Positions 1-7,928 of a DNA stretch of 60,688 nucleotides are shown here, piece after piece (position 1 is the first letter of the stretch; each line of letters opens with the position of its first letter). Source of the DNA: Bryobacteraceae bacterium (GTDB lineage: Bacteria > Acidobacteriota > Terriglobia > Bryobacterales > Bryobacteraceae); NCBI GenBank assembly GCA_025928545.1, contig JAICJH010000041.1, positions 1-60,688 of the forward strand, in the 5' to 3' direction. The position numbers and the translations under genes were made by a program. The notes beneath the pieces were generated by a model. It was given only the letters and a program-made list of their open reading frames with translations, made no database searches and had not been told where the DNA came from.

Positions 1-467
1 AATCCCTGAATGGGAACCGAAAGTCCAGTTTCACCTCAATCGACGCTTCCCGGCCGGGAAAATATTGTCAGGAGCGGCCGGCGAAGAACCACTCCCTGTC
101 TGGAAAGTAGCACAGGGTGTCAAGAAATCGGGGGTGCTTTGACGGGGTATTTGGATGATTGATTGTAGATAAAGTTATCTGATTCAGGTGTATGCGGGGA
201 GGCCAAAATAAATTAATTTCTTTGTGAATCACTTTCCGGGTTCCTGCGAAATCTGATCGTGGTACGGAAGAAAAAAAGAACCCTTGATTGCGCGCGGGGC
301 TCAGAAGCGGGGTTGCGCACGGCCAGGCATCGGGGTTGGGCGGTGGTCAACGCGATGATTCCGAGTCGAGAGGCGATGCCTTCACAATAGCTAATGGTCA
401 ATGTAGTGGTGATCGATTCCGCGGATCCACACCGACAGCGAACTAACCAGGAAAGGCGCTAAGCTGG
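1..467. other. Left-edge intergenic region
   Basis: No convincing gene lies here; the short frames are not protein-like and have no ribosome binding site. On the minus strand a GTG at 34 opens a frame that runs off the window after about 11 codons. It could be the 5' end of an outside gene but is too short to judge. The stretch at 130-230 is more AT-rich than the rest and holds a 14-bp palindrome at 167-180. Upstream of the first gene, an AGGAAAGG-like sequence near 450 could serve as its ribosome binding site. Confidence 0.6.
167..180. promoter_or_regulatory. Perfect 6-bp-arm palindrome, possible operator
   Basis: AGATAA and TTATCT are perfect inverted arms around a 2-nt centre, in an AT-rich pocket of GC-rich DNA. 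Such sites can bind a dimeric regulator, but no adjacent promoter is clear and the nearest start codon is almost 290 nt away. A chance palindrome is possible. Confidence 0.2.
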
Positions 468-860
468 ATGTCCATGAGTCATTGTTCCTCGACAGCCCCT
501 TTTCTTTCGGTCCGGAACGGCGCGAAGGCCGTTGCGTTTTACAAAGCCGCGTTCGGCGCCACGGAATTGTTCCGCATCGGCAGCGACGATGAATCCGTGG
601 TGGCACAACTCGCCGTCGGCGACGGACAGTTCTGGGTTTCCGACGAATCGCCGGAGCACAAGAACTTCAGTCCTGAAACGCTTGGCGGCGGCACGGTGCG
701 AATGGTCATGGTTTTCGACGATCCCGATGCGGCGTTCGATCAGGCCGTGTCGGCGGGCGCAACCGTTGTGACCCCGATGGCGAACGACTACGGCTGGCGG
801 CTGGGCCGCGTCGCCGATCCCTATGGTCACCATTGGGAAATCGGCAAGCCACTTCAATAA
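468..860 (+). CDS. VOC family protein (PhnB/glyoxalase-like)
   Basis: A 130-residue protein with one vicinal-oxygen-chelate fold. An N-terminal beta-alpha element carries the AVAFYKAAFGA motif (about 20-30), and the C-terminal half ends in DPYGHHWEIG, typical of PhnB-like VOC proteins. Family members bind a divalent metal and act as lyases, dioxygenases or resistance proteins; the substrate cannot be read from this sequence. Met1 and Met3 are both possible starts; the purine-rich AGGAAAGG about ten bases upstream supports the first. There is no signal peptide, so it is cytoplasmic. It stands alone, 35 nt before the quinoprotein gene, and no functional link to that gene is evident. Confidence 0.85.
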   Translation: MSMSHCSSTAPFLSVRNGAKAVAFYKAAFGATELFRIGSDDESVVAQLAVGDGQFWVSDESPEHKNFSPETLGGGTVRMVMVFDDPDAAFDQAVSAGATVVTPMANDYGWRLGRVADPYGHHWEIGKPLQ

Positions 861-895
861 ACATACGAGGGTCGGGCATACAATAGGGCCGTAAT

Positions 896-2443
896 ATGAA
901 ACGACTCTTCGTTCTCAGCCTGGCGGCCGCGGGCCTTTATGCGCAACCGCCAATGCCCACCGATTCCTGGCCGACCTATAACGGCGATTTTTCCGGCCGC
1001 CGGTTCAGCCCCGCGGCAAAGATCAACGCCACCAACGTAAAATCGCTTTCGCTCGCATGGACCTGGAAACTGACGGCGAGCGGAGGTTCCAGCAGTAACA
1101 TCCGCAGCAGTCCTCTCATGGTGGATGGCGTGATCTACCTTTCCACCGAAGACAACACGTTCGCCGTCGACGCGCACACCGGCCGGGAACTCTGGCACTA
1201 CATCTGGCCCAGCAGCGGCGGCCGGCACAACGGGAACAAAGGCCTGGCGCTTTCCGGGAATTTCCTCTATCAGGAAACCGGCGACTGCCATCTGTTCTCG
1301 CTCAATAAGGAAGATGGCAGGCTTCGCTGGTCGAAAGAGATCTGCGATCTGGATCAGTTTTATTTCGCATCGGTGGCGCCGGTGGTAGTTGGCAACCACG
1401 TGATCGCGGGCGTCAGCGGCGACGATTCCGACGTGGGCGGTTATCTTGAAGCGCACGATCCGGAAACCGGCGATCTGCAATGGCGCTTCTACACGGTGCC
1501 ACAAAAGAAGGGCGATCCGGGAATGGATTCCTGGCCAAATGCCGATATGGCGTCGCATGGCGGCGGCATGACATGGCAGCCGATCACTTACGATCCCGAG
1601 CTCAAGATGATCTACGTCGGCACCGGCAATCCGCAGCCGGTGATCGCATACGCCAACCGGCCAGGAGACAATCTCTACACATGTTCCATCGTGGCGCTGA
1701 ACGCCGATACAGGGAAGCTGGCCTGGTATTTCCAGAATTCCCCCCACGATACCCACGATTGGGATGGCACGGAAGCGGCGGTGCTTTTCGATGCGCCCAT
1801 TAACGGGCAGCCGCGAAAGCTGGTGGCTCAGGCGGCGCGCAATGGGCACTTCTTTGTGCTCGACCGCGTCACCGGCAAGGCGATCGTTTCCACGAATTAC
1901 ATCAAGACCAACTGGACCAAAGGCTACGACGCGAAAGGCCAGCCGATTCCGAATCCGGAAAAGGATCCGTCGCTGGCGGGAACTCTGGTGACGCCAGATG
2001 CGGGTGGCGGCACCAACTGGTTCCCGCCGACGTTCAGTCCGCAGACCGGCCTGTTTTATGTGAACGCCAACCAGTCCTATAGTGTCTTTTATCTCTACGA
2101 CGGTACCGACAACCCGCAGGGTTGGGGCGGCAACCAGATGACCGGCTATTCGCAGAGCGCGCTCGAAGCCATCGATTACCAGACAGGCAAGGTGAAGTGG
2201 AGTCACAAATGGGAAAGCGGTTCGAATTCGGGACTGCTTTCCACGGCGGGCAATCTGATCTTTACCGGCGCGCCGGTAAGGTCGATTGAAGCACTGAATG
2301 CCACAACGGGCGATCCACTTTGGCATGCCCGGCTGGCCAACGGTGTGAGCAATACGCCTACGACGTGGGAAATGGATGGCACGCAGTATCTGATCGTGGG
2401 GAGCGGCGATACGTTGTACGCTTTCGCGATGATGGCGAAGTAG
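896..2443 (+). CDS. Secreted PQQ-dependent quinoprotein dehydrogenase, copy 1
   Basis: A 515-residue protein with an N-terminal signal peptide (cleavage near AxA-like LYAQ at 14-17) and a PQQ beta-propeller. Propeller-blade motifs of the type DAHTGRELWHY, DPETGDLQW, NADTGKLAWYF and NATTGDPLWHA recur along the chain. Family members oxidise alcohols or sugars in the periplasm and pass electrons to cytochrome c. PHDTHDWDG near residue 285 probably carries catalytic Asp residues. The adjacent Cys-Cys pair of methanol/ethanol dehydrogenases is absent and there is no haem motif, so electrons presumably go to the cytochrome encoded next. A TACAAT hexamer at 879-884 lies 11 nt before the ATG. The protein is clearly paralogous to the gene at 3428. 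Substrate unknown. Confidence 0.88.
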   Translation: MKRLFVLSLAAAGLYAQPPMPTDSWPTYNGDFSGRRFSPAAKINATNVKSLSLAWTWKLTASGGSSSNIRSSPLMVDGVIYLSTEDNTFAVDAHTGRELWHYIWPSSGGRHNGNKGLALSGNFLYQETGDCHLFSLNKEDGRLRWSKEICDLDQFYFASVAPVVVGNHVIAGVSGDDSDVGGYLEAHDPETGDLQWRFYTVPQKKGDPGMDSWPNADMASHGGGMTWQPITYDPELKMIYVGTGNPQPVIAYANRPGDNLYTCSIVALNADTGKLAWYFQNSPHDTHDWDGTEAAVLFDAPINGQPRKLVAQAARNGHFFVLDRVTGKAIVSTNYIKTNWTKGYDAKGQPIPNPEKDPSLAGTLVTPDAGGGTNWFPPTFSPQTGLFYVNANQSYSVFYLYDGTDNPQGWGGNQMTGYSQSALEAIDYQTGKVKWSHKWESGSNSGLLSTAGNLIFTGAPVRSIEALNATTGDPLWHARLANGVSNTPTTWEMDGTQYLIVGSGDTLYAFAMMAK

Positions 2444-2474
2444 GGAAATTGGCCTTTTAGTTCGGGAGATAGAG

Positions 2475-3431
2475 ATGATGAAATCGGTTGTACAATTGGT
2501 TCGAACGTTTATGAACCGACATTCCGTACTTACTGTTTCGCTCGCGCTCGTCGCAGCGGGGAGCGCATTTGCGCAGGCAGGCAGAGGCCGTGGCGCCGCC
2601 GCAGGGGCTCCCGCTGCTACCGGGGCCGCGCGCACGTCCGGCGACTCCATCGGGCCGTATGACAAGCAGATTGTCGACCCCGCCGCAGCCGAACGCGGCC
2701 GCCATTTTTACGCTTCCGAATGTGTAGATTGCCATGGCCCCACGGCGCGCGGTCAGGACAACAAAGGTCCCAACCTGGTTCGCTCTCTTGTGGTGATGCA
2801 TGACCGTACCGGATCCGAACTCGGCCCGTTTCTGAAGAAGGGCCACCCGATGCAGAGCAAGGCTGCGAGCGCCAGTCTTACGGATGCGCAGATCGCCGAT
2901 CTCTCGCACTTCCTGAAACAGCGTATTGACGATGCACTGAAACGCCAGCCTATGGGCGACAACATCAATGTGATCACCGGTGATGCAGCGGCAGGCAAAG
3001 CGTATTTCGAAAGTGCCAAGTGTGGTACTTGCCATGCCGTCACGGCAGGCGGGCAGAACAGCCTTTTCGGAATTTCCACCCGTTATCCGGATCCCGTCAA
3101 TCTACAGCAGGCCATGCTGTTTCCCGGCGGTGGCGGACGCGGAGGACGCGGCGGCCGAGGCGCGCCCGTGGGCCCGGCAGCCATCACACCGGGGACGGTG
3201 ACGCTGACTGTCACGCCTCCTGGCGGGCAGCCTGTTACCGGCGCGATTGTTTTATTCGACGACTTCGACGTGCAGATTCGCGATGCAGCGGGCAAGCTCC
3301 ACGCCTGGTCGCGGACACCCACCCTCAAAGTGGTGAAGAACGACCCGTTGGTTGCTCATCACGAGTTACTCGACCGAATCACCGATAAGAACGTGCATGA
3401 CCTGGTGGTTTATCTGGAGACCGTGAAATGA
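2475..3431 (+). CDS. Secreted dihaem cytochrome c, electron partner of quinoproteins
   Basis: A 318-residue exported protein with two class I cytochrome c domains. CxxCH sites are CVDCH at 83-87 and CGTCH at 183-187; Met126 in GHPM is a likely axial ligand of the first haem. Between the second haem site and the terminal helix (VHDLVVYLE) lies an insert of about 110 residues. The insert has a Gly/Arg-rich run (217-230) and a beta-rich segment containing IVLFDDFDVQIRD. The signal peptide could begin at Met1, Met2 or Met13; GGGAG upstream favours the first two. The stop overlaps the next gene's ATG by 4 nt, so it is translationally coupled to quinoprotein copy 2. It probably carries electrons from the quinoproteins to a terminal oxidase. 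Confidence 0.88.
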   Translation: MMKSVVQLVRTFMNRHSVLTVSLALVAAGSAFAQAGRGRGAAAGAPAATGAARTSGDSIGPYDKQIVDPAAAERGRHFYASECVDCHGPTARGQDNKGPNLVRSLVVMHDRTGSELGPFLKKGHPMQSKAASASLTDAQIADLSHFLKQRIDDALKRQPMGDNINVITGDAAAGKAYFESAKCGTCHAVTAGGQNSLFGISTRYPDPVNLQQAMLFPGGGGRGGRGGRGAPVGPAAITPGTVTLTVTPPGGQPVTGAIVLFDDFDVQIRDAAGKLHAWSRTPTLKVVKNDPLVAHHELLDRITDKNVHDLVVYLETVK

Positions 3432-4978
3432 GCAAATTGTACACACTGGCAATCGGCTTCACGCTGGGTGCAGTTTCGCTTCTGGCCCAGCCGGCGAATA
3501 ACGAGTGGCCCAGTTACAACGGCGATCTTTCCGGCCGGCGTTACAGCCCGATGACGAAGATCAACGACAAGAACGTCGCGGGCCTGAGTCTGGCGTGGAT
3601 GTACCGGTTGACGGGAGTCCAGGGCACTACGATGCCCCGGGCCACGCCGCTCATGGCGGATGGCGTGATTTATCTTTCCAGTCAGGACAACGCAGTTGCG
3701 ATCGACGCACACACGGGGCGTGAACTCTGGCATTATGTCTGGCCCAGCACGGGCGCGCGGCACTTCTCAAACCGCGGCATGGGCATGGACGGCAATCAGG
3801 TTTTCTTTGAAACGCCGGATTGCCGGCTGGTCGCGCTCAGCAAGGAAGAGGGCAAGCTGAAGTGGTCGAAGGTTATTGCCGATATCGATCAGTTCTACTA
3901 CTGTTCGGTAGCGCCCGTCGTGGTGGGGAATCACGTGATCGCGGGCGTCAGTGGTGACGATCTGGATATTCCCGGGTTCATTGAAGCCCATGATCCCGAA
4001 ACCGGCGACCTGCAGTGGAAATTCTACACGGTGCCCATGAAGAAGGGCGATCCCGGTATGGATTCGTGGCCGAACGAAGATATGGCTTCGCACGGTGGGG
4101 GCATGACGTGGCAGCCGATCACTTACGATCCGGACCTGAAGATGATCTATGTCACTACGGGCAATCCGCAGCCCGTGATTGCAAATTCGAACCGCAAGGG
4201 CGACAACCTCTATACAGGTTCCATTTGCGCGGTTTCGGCGGAGACCGGGAAGATGGTGTGGTATTTCCAGGTTTCTCCGCATGACACGCACGACTGGGAC
4301 GCCACGCAGGCGGCTGTTCTTTTCGATGCGACGATCAACGGACAGCCGCGCAAACTGCTGTCAATGGCGGCGCGCAACGGCAGATTCGTGACGCTTGACC
4401 GCGCTACCGGCAAGACGATCGTTTCGGTGGATTATGTGAAGACGAACTGGACGATGGGCAACGATGCGAAGGGCCAGCCGATTCCGAACCCGGCGAAGAA
4501 TCCTTCGCTGGCGGGGACGCTGGTGAGTCCGAATCAGGGCGGCGCGACGAACTGGTATCCGCCGGCTTACAATCCGCAGACCGGATTGTTTTATGTGAAT
4601 GCCAACCGTGCGTTCAGCGTGTATTACATTTACGACGGTTCGGATAACCCGCTGGGCTGGGGCGGGAATGATCGGGGTGGGTGGTCGGAGAGCGGACTGG
4701 AGGCGATTGATCCGAAGACGGGCCAGATCAAATGGACCCACAAGTGGGAGGGCGGTAACAATTCCGGGTTGCTCACGACGGCGGGGAATCTGATCTTCAC
4801 CGGAGCTCCGGGGAGCGCGATTGCGGCGCTTAATGCGACGACGGGTGAACCGCTGTGGCATGCGCGGCTGTTATCAGGCGTGTCGATGCCGCCGACGACG
4901 TGGGAACTGGACGGGACACAGTATTTGCTGGTGGGGGCGGGGGATACTCTTTACGCTTTTGCTCAGCATGTGAAGTAG
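3428..4978 (+). CDS. Secreted PQQ-dependent quinoprotein dehydrogenase, copy 2
   Basis: A 516-residue paralogue of the protein at 896-2443, collinear over its full length with most blade motifs identical (for example HTGRELWHY, DPETGDLQW, PHDTHDWD, GLLTTAGNLIFTGAP). It has a signal peptide ending near LLAQP. Like copy 1 it lacks the vicinal Cys-Cys pair and any haem site. The start overlaps the cytochrome stop in an ATGA arrangement. The order quinoprotein - cytochrome - quinoprotein suggests tandem duplication around or with the cytochrome and a shared electron acceptor. The copies differ at loops (for example GGSSSN versus GVQGTT near residue 65), which may give different substrates. That is inference. 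Confidence 0.88.
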   Translation: MSKLYTLAIGFTLGAVSLLAQPANNEWPSYNGDLSGRRYSPMTKINDKNVAGLSLAWMYRLTGVQGTTMPRATPLMADGVIYLSSQDNAVAIDAHTGRELWHYVWPSTGARHFSNRGMGMDGNQVFFETPDCRLVALSKEEGKLKWSKVIADIDQFYYCSVAPVVVGNHVIAGVSGDDLDIPGFIEAHDPETGDLQWKFYTVPMKKGDPGMDSWPNEDMASHGGGMTWQPITYDPDLKMIYVTTGNPQPVIANSNRKGDNLYTGSICAVSAETGKMVWYFQVSPHDTHDWDATQAAVLFDATINGQPRKLLSMAARNGRFVTLDRATGKTIVSVDYVKTNWTMGNDAKGQPIPNPAKNPSLAGTLVSPNQGGATNWYPPAYNPQTGLFYVNANRAFSVYYIYDGSDNPLGWGGNDRGGWSESGLEAIDPKTGQIKWTHKWEGGNNSGLLTTAGNLIFTGAPGSAIAALNATTGEPLWHARLLSGVSMPPTTWELDGTQYLLVGAGDTLYAFAQHVK

Positions 4979-5011
4979 GGTGGGCTGGCCGCTCGGACCG
5001 AACAAATCTCG

Positions 5012-5266
5012 ATGAACTTTGGCAAACTGGTTGCCGCTGTTGTCGGAGGCTGCTTTGTATGCCAGCTTCTCTTTCAGTTCGTTTACATGATGATTTCGCC
5101 GCGACGCTGGGTTAGGTCGAGGTACGCGCTAAAATCCGGCGAAATCACCGAGGATGCCGTCAAGAGCAGACGGGGCCGAATCCGGTTCAGGATAATGGGA
5201 TTCATAGGCACGGCATTTATCGCATTTTACGTTTCCCTTTTTGTCCGCAATCTGATGAGACCGTAG
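5012..5266 (+). CDS. Small two-helix membrane protein, unknown function
   Basis: An 84-residue protein with two hydrophobic segments, about 5-28 and 61-78, joined by a basic loop rich in Arg and Lys (30-58). By the positive-inside rule the loop should face the cytoplasm, with both termini outside. It starts 33 nt after the second quinoprotein and could be the last gene of that operon. It is not recognised as a known family. A real gene is supported by the clean membrane topology, the ATG start and the lack of a better overlapping frame. Confidence 0.55.
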   Translation: MNFGKLVAAVVGGCFVCQLLFQFVYMMISPRRWVRSRYALKSGEITEDAVKSRRGRIRFRIMGFIGTAFIAFYVSLFVRNLMRP

Positions 5267-5311
5267 CTTTCGTCCTTGTTGCGGCGGGTCCTGATCGCTA
5301 TCGATAAGCCG

Positions 5312-5851
5312 TTAATATGGTTTCCGCCCCACCCAATTTCCAGGCGGATTATATTCGCAGACCCAAACCTGGCGCCGCCCATGCTGAGCCCAGGCGCAGC
5401 CGACCTCTTTGGTATCTGCCCAGACGATTTGCGTGTAATGGCCGCACACGCCGCTGCAAGTATTTGAACGGTAGTTATAGTCCTTCACCTCGCCCGCCCA
5501 GGCCGCCACAACCTCGGCCGGCATCGCGAGACCCCCGTCAATCTCGTACAGGTTCTCGCCAAAGTTCGGATTATGGCTGTGGACGAACTGTCCGTTCGCG
5601 ATGAGCTTATTCGCCCACTCCTGGGCTACCGCGGCGAGGCTGCCGGACCAGACCAGAGGCTGAATACCCACGCCCGCCCGCACCGCATTGTGGTCGGCGA
5701 CAATCTCACGCGGCAACGGCGTCTTCGTAGCTGGCTCGGCGGTATCCGGAGTTTTACGCTCCTCGCCAAAATGCCGCCACTGGGCCACGGACGTTCCCGC
5801 CAGCCCGATAGCGGCTGCCAGCAGTGCCAAACCCTGAAACGTTGGCTTCAT
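5312..5851 (-). CDS. Secreted CAP/SCP (PR-1-like) domain protein
   Basis: A 179-residue protein with a signal peptide (cleavage near SVAQ, 21-24) and a single CAP domain. Characteristic motifs are HNAVRAGVGI, GENLYEI, CGHYTQIVW and CEYNPPGNW, which include the His/Glu residues lining the family's conserved cavity. CAP proteins occur outside the cell in all domains of life; bacterial members are mostly uncharacterised and some bind lipids. The cysteines in CSGVCGHY and VCEYN suggest disulfides. It is transcribed away from the convergent gene at 5012 and lies downstream of the serine hydrolase gene on the same strand, 40 nt apart. Confidence 0.92.
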   Translation of the reverse strand: MKPTFQGLALLAAAIGLAGTSVAQWRHFGEERKTPDTAEPATKTPLPREIVADHNAVRAGVGIQPLVWSGSLAAVAQEWANKLIANGQFVHSHNPNFGENLYEIDGGLAMPAEVVAAWAGEVKDYNYRSNTCSGVCGHYTQIVWADTKEVGCAWAQHGRRQVWVCEYNPPGNWVGRKPY

Positions 5852-5891
5852 GGTTCTATGGACGCTCCGGACCTGAGTTTTCGATTCACTT

Positions 5892-7067
5892 TCATTTCGG
5901 TTGATCCCACGGAACGTAATTCTCCCAGCGCCATGGAAGTTTCACGTCGCCCATCAACTCCCCCACAAGCGCCTTGTAAATACCCTCGGCACGGTCGCTG
6001 TTGGACATCAGCAGAATACACGCCCGCCGCGGCTGCACGCAGAGCGCGTAATTGCCGGTGCCATCGTCGTGGCCTTCCTTAAAGAAAGCATGCCCGAACG
6101 GCGTTTCAAACACACCCCAACCCAGGCCGTAGCCAAGCTGGATTGGCTTGTATTCCTTGGTTGTCGTGTCGCTGAGGGTAGGGAATTGCGTCACGCTATC
6201 GATCGAAATCTGCCGCCTGATCATCTCCGCCTTCGCGGTGGCGCTCAATCCGTCTCCGCTCACCACGCCGGCCAGGAACCGCGACCAGTCCCGCGGAGTG
6301 GTATCCATTGACCCGGCGGCGCCCACCTTGCTCCGGCGGCGGTGCGGTTGGGCGTCTCCGTTCATGAGGTACACGCTGGCATCGTCCGCAAGCAAGTCGC
6401 TGCGCCATACCATCGAAGTGCGGCTCATGCCGAACGGGTCGAATACGCGCTTCTGCATCTCCTGACCAACGTCGAGCCCGAGCCCCGTCTCGAGCACGAA
6501 TTGCGCGAGGGTTAAGCCTTCGCCGGAATAATCGAAGCGGATGCCCGGATCGCGGTGGAATTTCAGCTTGCCATCGGGTTCGAGAAAGGCGAGGTTGGCG
6601 AAGCCGGGCGTGTGATCGAGCAAGATGCGGAACGTCAGTTTGCGCCACCGGTTGTCATTCGCCAAATCTGCGTATTTGGGATACTCCGGCAGGGGCTTGG
6701 GAAGGTATTCGGCGATGGAACGGTCGAGGTCGATCTTTTTCTCATCCACAAGCTGCATCACGAAGTACGCGAACGTGGCCTTGGTCAGGGACGCGCCGTA
6801 CATAACGGTATCCGGAGTCAGCGGCAGTTTCTCCGCTACGTTCCGCGATCCGAAAGCGTTGAGGTAAGCGACGCGTCCGTCGCGGATCAGCGCGACAGCC
6901 AGACTCGTGACGGAATTCGCGTGCATCAGATCCAGGACTGTCTTATCGATGCCGGCGGTGGAGAGAGGGTGACCATCAAGCCGGGTGATTGGCTGGGCGA
7001 TTGGCTGGGCGATCGCAATTCCGGAAACGGTGACCGCCAGTATCGCGCGGATGAAATGTGAACGCAG
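5892..7067 (-). CDS. Serine hydrolase, class C beta-lactamase/DD-peptidase fold, CTG start
   Basis: An exported serine hydrolase of about 391 residues. The nucleophile motif SxxK is SLTK; a YSG triad replaces the common YxN, and GHDDG near the end occupies the third-motif position. The first in-frame ATG (6924-6926) would leave out 47 preceding codons that read as a signal peptide (RSHFIRAILAVTVSG...IAQP). No ATG, GTG or TTG occurs in frame between that ATG and the upstream stop. A CTG at 7065-7067 lies 6 nt after a perfect AGGAGG (complement of 7074-7079), so I take CTG as the start. The likely role is as a cell-wall peptidase or esterase; substrate unknown. Confidence 0.85.
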   Translation of the reverse strand: MRSHFIRAILAVTVSGIAIAQPIAQPITRLDGHPLSTAGIDKTVLDLMHANSVTSLAVALIRDGRVAYLNAFGSRNVAEKLPLTPDTVMYGASLTKATFAYFVMQLVDEKKIDLDRSIAEYLPKPLPEYPKYADLANDNRWRKLTFRILLDHTPGFANLAFLEPDGKLKFHRDPGIRFDYSGEGLTLAQFVLETGLGLDVGQEMQKRVFDPFGMSRTSMVWRSDLLADDASVYLMNGDAQPHRRRSKVGAAGSMDTTPRDWSRFLAGVVSGDGLSATAKAEMIRRQISIDSVTQFPTLSDTTTKEYKPIQLGYGLGWGVFETPFGHAFFKEGHDDGTGNYALCVQPRRACILLMSNSDRAEGIYKALVGELMGDVKLPWRWENYVPWDQPK

Positions 7068-7073
7068 GTTGGA

Positions 7074-7079
7074 CCTCCT
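7074..7079 (-). promoter_or_regulatory. Shine-Dalgarno site that decides a CTG start
   Basis: The minus strand reads AGGAGG, a full match to the anti-Shine-Dalgarno consensus, 6 nt before the in-frame CTG at 7067. No ATG, GTG or TTG lies at a suitable distance in this frame, and the site is the main reason for extending the serine hydrolase. Confidence 0.7.
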
Positions 7080-7206
7080 GAATCCAGCATACGTCGATTC
7101 AGCCGGTTATGTTCAGAGTGTTAATCATGCCGGTCCGGAAGCTGAGTTCAGGCGTGGCTGGCGGGATAGGATACTTGACTCGCAAGGACCATGGCGTCCA
7201 GGGAAC

Positions 7207-7223
7207 GTACAGGAATCCTGTAC
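7207..7223. promoter_or_regulatory. Operator palindrome of the YefM/YoeB operon
   Basis: GTACAGGA and TCCTGTAC form perfect 8-bp arms around a single A, ending 18 nt before the antitoxin ATG. TGTACA-core palindromes are known for YefM-type autoregulation. TACACT at 7221-7226 overlaps the right arm and could be the -10 box, so binding would block the polymerase. The operator role is inferred from position and symmetry. Confidence 0.65.
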
Positions 7224-7241
7224 ACTAAAACCGAGGCCCTT

Positions 7242-7529
7242 ATGCCGAGTGAAACAACCTACACCAGTCTCCGCGAAAATCTTGCCGCCGTGCTCGACCA
7301 GGTAGTCGATCAGCAGGAGATTGTAGTTGTTCGGCGAAGGGGTGCCCGCGATGTCGCCCTGATCCCCGCGTCGGAGCTCGCTGGGCTTTATGAGACAGCG
7401 CACCTGCTCCGCTCCCCTCGCAACGCGAGCCGATTGCTCTCCGCACTTCGCGGCGCACAAGCAGGGAAAGTCAAGCCTCGTACTACATCCGCTTTGCGGA
7501 AAGAGATGCTCGGTGAAGCGCGAGGCTAA
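7242..7529 (+). CDS. yefM: YefM/Phd family antitoxin
   Basis: A 95-residue antitoxin of a type II toxin-antitoxin pair. The N-terminal half has the YefM/Phd fold (TSLRENLAAVLDQV, then IVVVRRRGARDVALIP and the SELAGLYET helix), which binds DNA. The variable C-terminal part (from about 55) would wrap the toxin. An in-frame ATG at 7191 would add 17 residues running through the operator palindrome, so the ATG at 7242 is preferred. It overlaps the toxin gene by 17 nt. YefM normally neutralises YoeB and represses its own promoter. Confidence 0.9.
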   Translation: MPSETTYTSLRENLAAVLDQVVDQQEIVVVRRRGARDVALIPASELAGLYETAHLLRSPRNASRLLSALRGAQAGKVKPRTTSALRKEMLGEARG

Positions 7530-7785
7530 ACGGGTTGCCATATTTCAACCCGAGTTTCTTCAGGACCTGCGATTTTGGGTCAAAAACGAGCGCGCTATCG
7601 CTCTGAGAGTCCTTGATCTGGTTGATGCCGTCATGCGGGATCCATTCCAGGGCCTCGGAAAACCCGAACCGTTGAAATACGTCCTCAGCGGTTGTTGGTC
7701 CCGACGGGTCACTCAGGAGCATCGCCTCGTATACCGCGTGACCGATGAAGCAGTCGATTTCCTTCAAGCCCGGTACCACTATTAG
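7513..7785 (+). CDS. yoeB: YoeB family mRNA interferase toxin
   Basis: A 90-residue toxin that would cleave mRNA in the ribosomal A site. It matches YoeB closely at the C-terminal core: GKPEPLKY, SGCWSRRVTQEHRLVYRV and the terminal RYHY. The catalytic Glu of KPEPLK, the Arg of SRR and the penultimate His are present, so it looks active. The GTG at 7513 gives the family's usual length; a frame opening further upstream at 7390 would lie inside the antitoxin gene and add a non-conserved leader. It overlaps the antitoxin, as is usual for coupled pairs. Confidence 0.92.
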   Translation: MKREAKRVAIFQPEFLQDLRFWVKNERAIALRVLDLVDAVMRDPFQGLGKPEPLKYVLSGCWSRRVTQEHRLVYRVTDEAVDFLQARYHY

Positions 7786-7928
7786 AACGACGATGCGTGA
7801 AATTCGGATCCTACGCTGCAACGATTCCCTGCTAACTCGGCTTGTAACGGCCAATGCCGTCTGAAGTTCCTTGCAGAGCGGTCCAGCCTTTTCATGCTCC
7901 CGAAAACCCCCTTGATAAACTGAAATTC

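Noticed and set aside
118..123. TTGACA on the minus strand near the left edge
   Set aside because: No -10-like hexamer lies at 16-18 nt, so a promoter is not supported.
2490..2510. GGTTCGAAC, resembling a tRNA T-loop
   Set aside because: No acceptor stem, D-arm or anticodon arm can be folded around it, and it lies in the start of the cytochrome gene.
854..2665. A 603-codon open frame on the minus strand opposite the first quinoprotein
   Set aside because: It is antisense to a well-conserved gene, shows only Arg/His-rich composition without motifs, and is explained by GC-rich codon bias.
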